64,000 nt of DNA, taken from the NCBI RefSeq assembly GCF_004761875.1, contig NZ_SJEY01000001.1:248001-312000 (forward strand), in the 5' to 3' direction. Below are positions 27,894 through 36,783 of the stretch, one piece after another. Numbering within the stretch: position 1 is the first letter of the stretch; the number at the start of each line of letters is the position of its first letter. The position numbers and the translations under genes are program-made. The notes beneath the pieces were generated by a model. The model ran no database searches. It was not told where the DNA came from and saw only the letters and a program-made list of their open reading frames with translations. Origin of the DNA: Roseovarius aestuariivivens. GTDB lineage: Bacteria; Pseudomonadota; Alphaproteobacteria; Rhodobacterales; Rhodobacteraceae.

Positions 27894-27932
27894 GTGCGTC
27901 CTCCCCTTTCAAAGTATTTGGCAGTCCGCATG

Positions 27933-27960
27933 AAAAGGCCCCGGGGTGAACTCCGGGGCC
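27933..27960 (-). terminator. Terminator-like hairpin between the metalloprotease and ATP-grasp genes
   Basis: Stem GGCCCCGG/CCGGGGCC (27937-27944 and 27953-27960) with an 8-nt loop, followed in the minus direction by TTTT. It lies inside an otherwise tight operon, 20 bp after the metalloprotease stop, so it would reduce ATP-grasp expression relative to the peptidases. Confidence 0.65.
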
Positions 27961-27979
27961 AAGAACTCTGGTAAGACAG

Positions 27980-29647
27980 TCACTGTCCGCCCAGTTGACG
28001 ATAGGTCGCATAAAGCTGCTGCCATGCAGCCATACCCTGAGCATCCAGCATGCCGCGTTGATACAGCCCTGCATATTGAGCCAAGAGCTGCGCATACTGA
28101 CCCAAAGCCGATGCGGTTCCATCTGCCTGACCGGTTTCCTCTGGCCGGCCGGTTCCGAGCACGAACGGCGTGGCCGGCTGACCGGATCCTGCAAGCGGTA
28201 TTGGGATCGGGCCGGGGAACGGTCCGGGGCTTGGTCCGATGGGCGGTTCGAGCGCCGATTTCGGGCTGGGACCCGGTTCGAATACCGTTTTCGGTCCCGG
28301 ACCTGGCTCGAACACCGTTTTCGGTCCAGGCTCCAACACGGATTTTGGGTCTGGCCCGGGTTCCAGGATAGACTTTGGGCCGGGTTCGAATACTGATTTC
28401 GGCCCGGGATCGCGCGTCTTGGGCCCCGGATCGAACGGACCTTCCTTCGGGAAGTCCTTGGGAGGTTCCTTTTGGAATTCCTTGGGAGGATCCTTCGGAA
28501 TTTCCTTCGGCGGATCTTTCGGGAATTCTTTCGGGAAGTCCTTTGGTCCGTCTTTCGGGAACTCCTTGGGCGGATCCTTCGGGAAGTCCTTTGGCGGATC
28601 CTTTGGCAGCTCCTTGATGATTTCTTTCGGCGGATCTTTCGGAAATTCCTTGGGGGGATCCTTCGGAAACTCCTTGATGATCTCCTTCGGGGGCTCCTTG
28701 GGCAGTTTGACTACTGGACCCGGGCCACACGGAATTGAGGTGCCGATAGAACTGCGCGGGCCGTCAAGGCATGCATGCATCCGCTGAATCTGGCCCTCGG
28801 TGAACATGACCATGGTATCGTCGTCGACATAATCCATGTAGTTCATGAACATGTCGCCGTTCGGGCCGTTGTTGCACGAAATCGTAGGGAATGTTGGCTT
28901 GCCCGTGTTCGGTCCGCCCTGGTTCGGCGTATCGTCGACGAAGTCCGAACCTGAACAGCCCGCCCCGTCATCGCCCCAGATGTGGCGCAGGTTCAGCCAG
29001 TGACCGATTTCATGTGTCGTTGTCCGGCCCTTGTCGAAGGGTGCCGCCGCTGTGCCGGTGGTACCGAAACCGGTATGCGTCACCACGACGCCATCGGTAT
29101 CTGCGGGGCCGCCGGGGAACTGCGCGTATCCCAAAAGTCCTCCAGAAAGCTGGCAGACCCAGATGTTGAGATATTCGTCTCTGGGCCATGCATCAGACCC
29201 ACCACGTGCATCGAATTTCACGTCATCGTTCGAACTGAAGCTGTCGCGGTCGGTCTCTTTGCGGATGACGCCGCTGTGAGGATTGCCTTGCGGATCGGTG
29301 CTGGCCAGTTCGAACTGGATCCGCGCATCTCCCGCAAGGGGAGAAAAGGGGGCCGGAACGCTGGAGACGTCCGGGTTGGTTTTCCGAAAGTCTCGGTTGA
29401 GCACGTCGATCTGGCTGTCGATCTGTGCTTGGGACACGTTTTGCGCGTCCGTCTTGTAGACGACGTGCACGACCACCGGAATGAGCGTGCATCCCGGTCG
29501 GGCCACCATAAACCCGCTTCGTGCGCGAAACGCCTGTTCTTCGATCCGCGCAAGACGACGCGCATAGCCTGGATCGGTATCGAGCAAGCGGCGATGCACC
29601 GACATGGTGCCACAGCCGCGATGGCGCGGGGTTTCTTCCTCTGCCAT
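27980..29647 (-). CDS. Pappalysin-like (M43/M12-type) zinc metalloprotease with Pro/Lys/Glu repeats
   Basis: A 555-residue protein. Residues 13-300 are a metzincin-like protease: CGTMSVHRRLLDTDPGYARR start, zinc motif HEIGHWLNLRH (212-222), Met-turn region FMNYMDY (267-273), and paired Cys. No signal peptide is seen. Residues 316-404 are repeats of KDPPKEFP type; residues 405-470 repeats of EPGPKSVF/EPGPKTVF type; a Pro/Gly linker follows. The last 40 residues (about 516-555) are homologous to the C terminus of the M28 peptidase in the same operon. AGGAGG precedes ATG 29647. Confidence 0.85.
   Translation of the reverse strand: MAEEETPRHRGCGTMSVHRRLLDTDPGYARRLARIEEQAFRARSGFMVARPGCTLIPVVVHVVYKTDAQNVSQAQIDSQIDVLNRDFRKTNPDVSSVPAPFSPLAGDARIQFELASTDPQGNPHSGVIRKETDRDSFSSNDDVKFDARGGSDAWPRDEYLNIWVCQLSGGLLGYAQFPGGPADTDGVVVTHTGFGTTGTAAAPFDKGRTTTHEIGHWLNLRHIWGDDGAGCSGSDFVDDTPNQGGPNTGKPTFPTISCNNGPNGDMFMNYMDYVDDDTMVMFTEGQIQRMHACLDGPRSSIGTSIPCGPGPVVKLPKEPPKEIIKEFPKDPPKEFPKDPPKEIIKELPKDPPKDFPKDPPKEFPKDGPKDFPKEFPKDPPKEIPKDPPKEFQKEPPKDFPKEGPFDPGPKTRDPGPKSVFEPGPKSILEPGPDPKSVLEPGPKTVFEPGPGPKTVFEPGPSPKSALEPPIGPSPGPFPGPIPIPLAGSGQPATPFVLGTGRPEETGQADGTASALGQYAQLLAQYAGLYQRGMLDAQGMAAWQQLYATYRQLGGQ
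28244..28702. repeat. Two in-frame repeat arrays in the metalloprotease gene
   Basis: Positions 28438-28702 code for about ten imperfect copies of an 8-residue Pro/Lys/Asp/Glu unit (KDPPKEFP). Positions 28244-28430 code for about six copies of an EPGPK(S/T)VF unit. Nucleotide copies are similar (ccttcgg, gga-tcc blocks), which favours slippage and recombination. Confidence 0.85.
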
Positions 29648-29714
29648 GACTTCCTCCTAAAAAATGATTTCAGCCGAAAACGCGGCAAACAATTTACTAG
29701 GTTCCAAGGCGCAT

Positions 29715-30023
29715 TCAGCGCCGACGCAAAACGAGGATCTTGTCCCCGATCTCTTCAACTTCGTAAGTTCCGTTCCAGCCCTCCAAATCGAGCCGTAAAA
29801 TATCTTCTTGCAGGGACCAGCCGCCTTCGCTGACCATGCTGATTTCGTCGGTTGCACCTTGGGCGAGGTTGCTTGCCGCGCCGCTGGTGGACAAATCCAG
29901 GTGCCGCCGCCCGCCGCGGGTCGGCGCGACAGGATAATCGAGCGGCCTAAGGACAAGCCGGTCGCCGGAGCTTTCTTCCTGTACTTCCACCCATTCGCGA
30001 GCGAGCATTGTTTGGTCTGCCAT
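29715..30023 (-). CDS. 102-residue protein of unknown function in the peptidase operon
   Basis: ATG 30023 is preceded by AGGGAGA. The protein begins MADQTMLAREWVEVQEE and alternates short strands (GDRLVLRPLDYP, GGWSLQEDILRLDL, GTYEVEEIGDKILVLRRR), suggesting a small beta-barrel, lipocalin-like or inhibitor-like fold. It lacks Cys and a signal peptide. It sits between the M28 peptidase (72 bp) and the metalloprotease (67 bp). An inhibitor, chaperone or recognition protein for the peptidases is possible; no family was recognised. Confidence 0.65.
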   Translation of the reverse strand: MADQTMLAREWVEVQEESSGDRLVLRPLDYPVAPTRGGRRHLDLSTSGAASNLAQGATDEISMVSEGGWSLQEDILRLDLEGWNGTYEVEEIGDKILVLRRR

Positions 30024-30094
30024 GGCAATCTCCCTGGTCTCAATAACGCCTGTACCAAGCAGTACGACGGCCGAAGCCAATATGACAGGCCGCA

Positions 30095-31597
30095 CTACCA
30101 TTGGCCCGGAGCCCCGCCGCGGCCGGCAGCGGCCATCGCCGTGCTATAAGCCGCGCGCGCCTGCTGCCATTGAGTGAAATCGAAATGAGTGAGTTTGCCT
30201 TCGTTGTGAAGGCGCGCATATTGCGCAAACAAAGCCTGATAATGCGCGGCAAGCTGATTGGTTCTTGCGATCTCATCTGCAGAAAGGGCATCGCCTAGGC
30301 CCGTGCAGCCACAGCTGCAGCCCCCGACGGGTTGGCCCGCGGGCTCCGGCTCGGCCACGGGGGCATCCGTCGCGATCCCTGCCTCGATCGCCAGATAGGC
30401 GGCGTTCATGCGAAGGATTTCCATCGAGAAACCGGGATTGACGTGGGACAGGATGTCGTCAGCGGTGTGGATGCTGTCGTTTGCGCTGTCCGCGCCTTCG
30501 ATGGTCAGCACGGCCGGGATACCTGCGCGAATGAACGGGACATGGTCGCTTGCGAAAGGGTTGAGGGACGTCTGCACGCTTAGGGAAGTCACTTGGGCCG
30601 CGGCGGTCGCAAGGCCGTAGATCATGGACTGGCTCAGGTCCGCACCTTCAAGCAGCACGCTTTGTGGGTCGGAATTGATTGTGCCGATCATGTCCATGTT
30701 CAGCACGGCCTTGATCCGGTCCCGTTCTGCGGTGTCGAGCGTGCTGACATATTGCACCGATCCGTGCAGGCCCTGCTCCTCGCCGCCGAACAAGATAAAG
30801 ATCAGATCATGATCGAAATTTCGCTTGCCCATGGCTTCGGCCAGAACGAGAAGACCCGCCGAACCGGAAGCATTGTCGTCGGCGCCGGGGGCGGGCGCAT
30901 CCGGACCATCAACGGCATTTACCGAGTCAAGATGGGCCACGACCAGCACGGCCTGCTTGTCCGTGCCGGTGCCGGGCTTGCGCCCGACCACATTCAGGGA
31001 TGTTCTGCCGGCTACGTCGATTTCGACGAGATCGGTTGTCATGCCATACTCTGTCAACCTGTCGCGGGCCCAGGTCGCGGCATCTTGAAATTCGGCCGAA
31101 AGAGAGTGCCGGGTGCGGAAGGACACCAGTTTCGACAGCGATTTTTCCAAAGTGGCGCGGCTCAGGTCTTCTACAATTCGGACCACCGCCGAGGCGGGTG
31201 CGCTTCGCGCTTTCGGCGCGAGCGTCTCGAAGACCACGCTGTTTTCGCGCAGGGGCTCGATGTGGAAACATGGTTCGTCGCGTTTGCCCAGACGTTTCGC
31301 AGTGGCGCTGTCGAGTTCGACCACCAGAAATCGACCCTTGTCCATCAGAACCGGAACATCGGGGTTCTCCAGTTGGAAAACTCTGCCCTTCTGGACCACA
31401 AGATGCATGTCGCCCTTTCGGACATCGCCTTCGGGGTCGGCCCGACCTAAGCTGTCGGCAACGCTGCGCCATTTGCTGTCAGCGGCATAAACAAATACAT
31501 CTTCACCAAATCGGACCCACCATGCGCCCATATCTGAGAGCCTTGAAGTCCTGTCACGTCCGCCAGCAATCGGCCATGAAAAAGTCGCGTATTTCAT
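30095..31597 (-). CDS. M28 family zinc aminopeptidase with C-terminal tail
   Basis: A 500-residue protein. The N-terminal 140 residues are a separate beta-rich region. The M28 catalytic domain has all di-zinc residues: AHLDS (H222), GADDNASG (D240), GGEEQG (E273/E274), NMDMIG (D302) and IHTADD (H377). After a Pro/Glu linker comes GGCSCGCTG (426-433), a Cys cluster, and a tail (about 448-488) homologous to that of the operon's metalloprotease. No signal peptide. First gene of the operon; the ribosome site of ATG 31597 is weak. Confidence 0.85.
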   Translation of the reverse strand: MKYATFSWPIAGGRDRTSRLSDMGAWWVRFGEDVFVYAADSKWRSVADSLGRADPEGDVRKGDMHLVVQKGRVFQLENPDVPVLMDKGRFLVVELDSATAKRLGKRDEPCFHIEPLRENSVVFETLAPKARSAPASAVVRIVEDLSRATLEKSLSKLVSFRTRHSLSAEFQDAATWARDRLTEYGMTTDLVEIDVAGRTSLNVVGRKPGTGTDKQAVLVVAHLDSVNAVDGPDAPAPGADDNASGSAGLLVLAEAMGKRNFDHDLIFILFGGEEQGLHGSVQYVSTLDTAERDRIKAVLNMDMIGTINSDPQSVLLEGADLSQSMIYGLATAAAQVTSLSVQTSLNPFASDHVPFIRAGIPAVLTIEGADSANDSIHTADDILSHVNPGFSMEILRMNAAYLAIEAGIATDAPVAEPEPAGQPVGGCSCGCTGLGDALSADEIARTNQLAAHYQALFAQYARLHNEGKLTHFDFTQWQQARAAYSTAMAAAGRGGAPGQW

Positions 31598-32222
31598 GGG
31601 AAATCTGCTTGGTATAAATCAAATCTACTACCGCAATATATTACGAAATCCCAAAAAATTCTACCTTTAATTGCACGAGGCGTGTCATCGTTTGCGCGCG
31701 AGGGGGTCTTGCTTCGACGTTGGTCTATGCCCCTAGAGGGTGGTCCGGCTTGATTGTAGTTGCTCTGCTCGCCTCTTGTGCCGTGTTCCGAAGTTTTCCG
31801 GTGCGGGTAGTCGATATTCCAATGACTTATGCGGCCCGACCGTGTTCTTTAAACGCGTCATTGTTCAATCGGCACTCTGGCCGCACAGAGGCGTTAGAAG
31901 ATTTCGTCAATGAGCACTTTGTTGCGGAACCTAGCGTACAGCCTTCGCAGTGCCGCTGTCTCATTGTGAGCCTAATTTGATGCACGCCGTCCCCTTCTAG
32001 ATGGAACTGGCTGTTCAGACCGGCACTTTGTTACGGGGCCAGTTCTAAGGGTGTTTTCTTCATCAAGGGCGTTGCATACAGAAGACAAAATTCAAGAGCG
32101 ACACTTGCGGCGCTGCCACCTTCTTGAACTAGGGTTGATCACGCGCAATCGTAAAGCGCGAGCATATTGATGAATGCTTGCGGACCCATAGGTCGGCAAA
32201 AGTTACCAGCGGCGGAGAAAGC
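31598..32222. other. Intergenic region between the M28 operon and the Mce operon
   Basis: About 600 bp, AT-rich near 31620-31680, holding divergent promoters. A TTG-initiated 86-codon frame at 31720 contains a lipobox-like LLASC but has poor support and is not called. No other feature seen. Confidence 0.4.
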
Positions 32223-33353
32223 TTGGAACAGGATCACTTATTTTGCTGTGAAGTTGCCATGGGTGAGGTTCCGGCACGGGTCGCTTTGCGCGGGGACTTG
32301 ACGGTGAGATCCGTCACGCAGCTTGAGGAAACCTTGTCCAAGCTCGAGGCTTCTGGCGCGGTCAGTCTCGACCTGACGGACGTCCGTAGGTTGGATACCG
32401 CGGGCGCCTGGAGCCTTGTCGCGCTCCGACGGCGTGTCGAAGGCGCCGGGCAGAAGTTCGATGTCGTCGGCGTGACGCCCGAGGCGGAAAGCCTTCTGGA
32501 TGTGGTGACGAAATCCTGGCCGTCGGTGGAAGAGGTGGAGCCGCGCAAGCGGTCTTTGAGTGACCTTCTGGAGATCGTTGGTCGCAAAGTCGGTTCTGGC
32601 GTTGGGTTTCTTTTGGACCTGACGAGCTATTTAGGGCTTTTTCTGGCGAGGCTCGGGCGATCTTTTCTGCATCCGCGCGAATTCCGCTTCACGTCTTTGG
32701 TGCATCATTGCGAAGAAGTGGGGCTCAAGGCCGTACCGATCGTCGCTTTGATGGCCTTTCTGATCGGGGTCGTCCTTGCTTTTCAAGGCTCGACGCAATT
32801 GCGGCAGTTCGGCGCAGAGGTGTTCGTCGTGGACCTTATAGCGATCTCGATTCTGCGCGAACTGGGTATCCTTTTGACCTCGATCATCGTGGCCGGTCGC
32901 ACCGCATCGGCGTTCACTGCCGCGATCGGATCCATGAAGATGCGAGAGGAACTCGACGCCATGAGAACGCTTGGGATTGATCCGGCCATGGCGCTTTTCG
33001 TGCCGCGAATTCTGGCGCTGCTTTTCATGTTGCCGATCCTCGGTCTTATCGCGAACGCATCGGGGTTGATCGGCGGGGCGCTTATGTCCTGGGCTGACCT
33101 CGGCATTTCGCCCGAGATGTTCGCCACGCGCCTGATCGAAAACACGGATGTCGCACATGTTTTCGTCGGCCTAGTGAAGGCGCCAGTCTTTGCTCTGATC
33201 ATCGGTGTCGTGGGGTGCTATGCGGGGATGCAAGTGCAGAGCAACGCGGAGTCACTTGGCCGAATGACGTCGAATTCTGTCGTAATTTCGATTTTTGCGG
33301 TCATCGTCGCAGACGCGATGTTCTCGATCTTTTTTGCAAGGATGGGTATATGA
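32223..33353 (+). CDS. mlaE: MlaE-type Mce lipid-transport permease with N-terminal STAS domain
   Basis: A 376-residue fusion. Residues about 13-105 form a STAS (MlaB-like) domain (ALRGDLTVRSV, LDLTDVRRLDTAGAW). The rest is the MlaE permease: AVPIVALMAFLIGVVLAFQ, the ILRELG and AGRTASAFTAAIGSMKMREELDAM signature that contacts the ATPase, and four further segments. TTG 32223 has GGAG 6 bp upstream; ATG 32259 is the alternative. First gene of mlaE-mlaF-mlaD-lipoprotein; it overlaps mlaF by 4 bp. Confidence 0.9.
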   Translation: MEQDHLFCCEVAMGEVPARVALRGDLTVRSVTQLEETLSKLEASGAVSLDLTDVRRLDTAGAWSLVALRRRVEGAGQKFDVVGVTPEAESLLDVVTKSWPSVEEVEPRKRSLSDLLEIVGRKVGSGVGFLLDLTSYLGLFLARLGRSFLHPREFRFTSLVHHCEEVGLKAVPIVALMAFLIGVVLAFQGSTQLRQFGAEVFVVDLIAISILRELGILLTSIIVAGRTASAFTAAIGSMKMREELDAMRTLGIDPAMALFVPRILALLFMLPILGLIANASGLIGGALMSWADLGISPEMFATRLIENTDVAHVFVGLVKAPVFALIIGVVGCYAGMQVQSNAESLGRMTSNSVVISIFAVIVADAMFSIFFARMGI

Positions 33354-34144
33354 CCGCGAAGCCTGCCCAGTCAGAAGCGGTCATACGGGTGCGTGGCGTT
33401 CGCAACCAGTTTGGCAAGCACGTGGTGCACGAGAACCTCGATCTTGATGTCTTTCGGGGTGAGATCCTCGGTGTGGTCGGCGGGTCAGGCTCGGGTAAGT
33501 CTGTCCTGTTGCGGACGATTGCCGGCCTTCAAAGACCCGCAGAAGGCTCGGTGAACGTGCTGGGTGTAGACGTCCTGAAGGCGGACGAAGACACGAGCGC
33601 AGCACTGGAGCAGAGATGGGGTGTGATGTTCCAGGACGGAGCGTTGTTTTCTTCACTAACTGTGAGGGAAAACGTGGAAGTGCCCATGCGGGCGGTTGAC
33701 GGTCTCGATCCTCGCATCCGCGCAGAACTGGCGGATCTCAAGATCTCGATGGTCGGATTGCCCTATCTTGCGGGGGAAAAGTATCCGTCGGAGCTTTCGG
33801 GCGGGATGCGCAAACGCGCCGGGTTTGCCCGCGCGCTCGCGCTTGATCCCGAGATCATGTTTCTCGATGAACCGACCGCCGGCCTCGACCCGATTGGCGC
33901 ATCGGCTTTCGACCGTTTGATCCGCAGTCTCAGCCGCTCACTGGGACTTACCGTGTTTCTTGTGACGCACGATCTTGATACGCTACACGCCGTATGTGAT
34001 CGCATCGCCGTTCTGGCAGACCGAAAGGTCTTGGTGACCGGAACGATGCAGGAAATGTTGAAAGTCGAACATCCTTGGGTTCATGAGTATTTCCATGGGC
34101 CAAGAGCCAGAGCCGCTCAGATGCAAAGCCCCGGCGGCAAGTAG
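33350..34144 (+). CDS. mlaF: MlaF-type ABC transporter ATP-binding protein
   Basis: A 264-residue ATPase of the Mce/Mla lipid transporter. Walker A GGSGSGKS, Q-loop MFQDGALFSSLTV, signature LSGGMRKRAGFARAL (the MRKR form is typical for MlaF), Walker B IMFLDEPTAGLDP, H-loop VTHDLDTL. Start ATG 33350 overlaps mlaE by 4 bp; mlaD starts 12 bp after the stop. Confidence 0.94.
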   Translation: MTAKPAQSEAVIRVRGVRNQFGKHVVHENLDLDVFRGEILGVVGGSGSGKSVLLRTIAGLQRPAEGSVNVLGVDVLKADEDTSAALEQRWGVMFQDGALFSSLTVRENVEVPMRAVDGLDPRIRAELADLKISMVGLPYLAGEKYPSELSGGMRKRAGFARALALDPEIMFLDEPTAGLDPIGASAFDRLIRSLSRSLGLTVFLVTHDLDTLHAVCDRIAVLADRKVLVTGTMQEMLKVEHPWVHEYFHGPRARAAQMQSPGGK

Positions 34145-34155
34145 GAACCCGGTTT

Positions 34156-35895
34156 TTGGAAACACGAGCGAAATTCATTCTCATCGGGGCCTTCACGATT
34201 GCAGGGTTCGTTGGAATTCTTGCGTTTTTTCTGTTGTTTGTCCGCGTCGAACTGGACCGGCAGTTCGATTACTACGATATCCGCTTTTCGTCTGTTTCCG
34301 GCTTGGGGAACGCATCGGATGTGCGGTTCAGCGGCTTGCCGGTCGGCCAGGTCGTTAATGTCCGGCTGTCCCCGGATCAGGACGGCTCAATCGAGGTTCG
34401 GGTTGAGGTGGACGGAGATACACCCGTTCGTGTGGATAGCGTGGCAACCATCGAGGCGCAGGGGGTCACGGGCGTGTCTTTCGTGAATATCGGCCCGGGC
34501 ACGCCTTCTGCACCGCTACTGACCGGCACGGATGCGGATCCTGTTCCTCAGATCGAAGCAGGCCGATCGACACTTCAGACGCTCTCGGAAGACGCGCCTG
34601 AGCTGATTTCCGAAACGCTCGAGATCGTCAAACAGATCCGCAGCCTTCTGGGCGGGGAAAACGAAGAACGGATTCAACGCATTCTGGTGAATGTGGAAGC
34701 TGCGTCAGAGGATTTCGCCAGCACGCTCGATGACTTCTCGTCGGTCGCTGATACCGTCTCGAAATTTGCTGAGCGGGTCGGGCGTTTCAACGAGATTCTC
34801 GAGACCCTGACGGTGGACCTCAGCGGTGTGCTTGAGACGGCGGATGATACGCTTGTTTCCATCGGCGAGCTCTCGGAAGAGGCGAAAACGATCGTCGCGC
34901 AGGGATCGGACACGCTGGAAAACGTACAGGGCACGCTGGCAAAAACCGAAACCTACATTTCGACGGACCTTACAGAGGCTACAAGGGATGTGCGGCAGAC
35001 GGTGAATGACTTGCGAGAGCAGGTCACGGTGCTCAGTGAAGACGCACAATCGCTAATGCGGAGCCTCGACACCACGAGTAAGACAGCAACCCTGCGGCTT
35101 GAGGAAGCGCGCACGACTCTTGAGGGCGTCAATGGTGTCGTTACCCGCTTTGAGGACACCGCCGACGCGGTAAGCGATGCAGCAGGTAGTATCGAGGCCA
35201 TGATCGACACCGATGCGACTCCGCTTCTGGCGGAGAGCCGCGCTTTGATCGCGGAGGCGCAAAAGGCGGTATCCGCGATCGGGCAAGCTGCCGAAGTTGA
35301 CCTTCCGGCTATTGTCGCTGACATCCGCAGCGCGACGCAGACGTCATCTGAAGTCATTCAGGACGTGGCGGACAACCTGACATCCGCGAGCGGACGGATC
35401 GATACGATCGCGCAGAAGGCCGAAGTGACGCTTGTCGAGGCGACAGAAGCCTTCCGAAACGCAAATGATACACTCGGTGCGATCAATGCCGCGCTGGAAA
35501 CAGGAGACCGTGCTTTGAGCGCGGCCGAACGCGCGTTTTCCGGAGCTGACCGCGTGATAAACGAGGAAATTTCAAAGATCATTACAAATCTGGAAACAAC
35601 TCTTGGATCTCTTAATGCAGCGGTGGCGGAAGTTTCGGACGATCTTCCGCTTATTTCGGAAGACCTGAGATCTGCAGGCCGATCCGCGTCCGAGGCTTTC
35701 GACACTCTTCGCGATCTGTCGCGATCGATGGCGCCGGACGTGGAGCGGTTCACCTCAACGGCACTGCCGCTTTACACTCGACTTGCGGCCGAAACGCGGA
35801 CATTGATCTCCAATCTGGATCGGCTGACACGACAGATAGAACGCGATCCAGCCCGCTTTTTCCTGAGCAGGGAAGCGCCGGAATTCAGAAGATGA
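34156..35895 (+). CDS. mlaD: MCE domain (MlaD family) protein with long coiled coil
   Basis: A 579-residue protein: N-terminal membrane anchor (FILIGAFTIAGFVGILAFFLLF), one MCE domain near residues 38-120 (FSSVSGLGNASDVRFSGLPVGQV, then VTGVSFVNIGPG), and about 400 residues of heptad-like helices. E. coli MlaD is only 183 residues; the long helical part could form a periplasm-spanning tube. Start TTG 34156, preceded by AGGA; no ATG lies near. Confidence 0.9.
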   Translation: METRAKFILIGAFTIAGFVGILAFFLLFVRVELDRQFDYYDIRFSSVSGLGNASDVRFSGLPVGQVVNVRLSPDQDGSIEVRVEVDGDTPVRVDSVATIEAQGVTGVSFVNIGPGTPSAPLLTGTDADPVPQIEAGRSTLQTLSEDAPELISETLEIVKQIRSLLGGENEERIQRILVNVEAASEDFASTLDDFSSVADTVSKFAERVGRFNEILETLTVDLSGVLETADDTLVSIGELSEEAKTIVAQGSDTLENVQGTLAKTETYISTDLTEATRDVRQTVNDLREQVTVLSEDAQSLMRSLDTTSKTATLRLEEARTTLEGVNGVVTRFEDTADAVSDAAGSIEAMIDTDATPLLAESRALIAEAQKAVSAIGQAAEVDLPAIVADIRSATQTSSEVIQDVADNLTSASGRIDTIAQKAEVTLVEATEAFRNANDTLGAINAALETGDRALSAAERAFSGADRVINEEISKIITNLETTLGSLNAAVAEVSDDLPLISEDLRSAGRSASEAFDTLRDLSRSMAPDVERFTSTALPLYTRLAAETRTLISNLDRLTRQIERDPARFFLSREAPEFRR

Positions 35896-35902
35896 GGTTA
35901 AT

Positions 35903-36538
35903 GTGACTCTTCCATCGTTGCTTCGTGCGCTCTTGGTCGCCACCCATGTCTTTTCATTGGGAGGATGCAGTGCGCTAACGGCTTTGGGGTCGGCCTCCAC
36001 GCCGCTCGATGTCTATGAACTGCGCGCGCCCGGACCCTCCGGGGCGCGGCCAGGCCGCGTTATTCCCGTAGATGTCACGATTGAGCTTCCGACAAGCGGT
36101 GGAGCGCTCCAAACCGATCGGATCATGATAAAACCCGGACCGCTGCAGGCTGAGTATCTGCCTCAGGCCCGTTGGGGAGATGAAACGCCCGTGATGCTGC
36201 AGACGCTTCTGTTGCGGTCAATAGAGGCAACGCAAGCTGTCCGCTACATCGGTCGCCGCCCCCTTGGAGCAAGGGCAGATTACGCGATCATTACGGAACT
36301 CACCGATTTTCAGGCCGAGTTGACCGAAAGCCGAGACACAGCCGAAGTGCGGATAAGCTTCATTTCCAGAATGGTCCGGGAAGACGATGCCCGCATCGTT
36401 GCAACACGGACATTCTCGTCAAACTTTACCGCGCAGTCCCTCGAAACCAAGGCGATCATCGAGGCATTCGACAGGGCGTCCACCGGGCTTTTGTCTGAGT
36501 TTTCCAGCTGGGTTCTTGCAACGCTGAGACGCCGGTAG
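35903..36538 (+). CDS. ABC-type transport auxiliary lipoprotein (PqiC-like)
   Basis: A 211-residue lipoprotein with signal peptide and lipobox SLGGC near residues 18-22, followed by the PqiC-type domain (PLDVYELRAPGP, RIMIKPGPLQAEYLPQARWGDETPVMLQT). It completes the Mce operon as an outer-membrane-side partner. Start GTG 35903, 7 bp after mlaD. Confidence 0.88.
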   Translation: MTLPSLLRALLVATHVFSLGGCSALTALGSASTPLDVYELRAPGPSGARPGRVIPVDVTIELPTSGGALQTDRIMIKPGPLQAEYLPQARWGDETPVMLQTLLLRSIEATQAVRYIGRRPLGARADYAIITELTDFQAELTESRDTAEVRISFISRMVREDDARIVATRTFSSNFTAQSLETKAIIEAFDRASTGLLSEFSSWVLATLRRR

Positions 36539-36579
36539 CCTCCCAAGGCCGCTTCAAAGCTCACCGAAGCATAGACGTT

Positions 36580-36783
36580 CTATCCTCGGGGCGGGTCCGC
36601 GGAGGGCAGAATTTCATGGCCTTGATTCTGGAAACGCACGTGAAAACCATCATCAGAACCTGTTAGCACCTTCAAGATCAGCGCGTTGTGGTGATGATTT
36701 AGACCCAAGATATCGCCTTTCCGCTCAGAGAGCTTTGTGACGTCTGCCTGCGTGCCCGGATCAAATGAAGGGTCTACAGAAGC
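36580..36783 (-). pseudogene. Unidentified coding fragment behind the transposase remnant
   Basis: An open stretch of 67 codons (FDPGTQADVTKLSERKGDI and LNHHHNALILKVLTG are readable) that is in the same frame as the transposase relic but after its TAG. It has no start of its own. It looks like the C terminus of a protein cut by an insertion; I do not recognise it. Confidence 0.3.

Noticed and set aside
28239..28787. Gly/Ser/Phe-rich plus-strand frame opposite the metalloprotease repeats
   Set aside because: It is the reverse reading of the Pro/Lys/Glu repeats; the minus-strand gene has catalytic motifs and a ribosome site.
31720..31980. 86-codon frame with a lipobox-like LLASC
   Set aside because: TTG start, weak ribosome site, and the sequence after the Cys has no protein-like pattern. 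I left it as intergenic.
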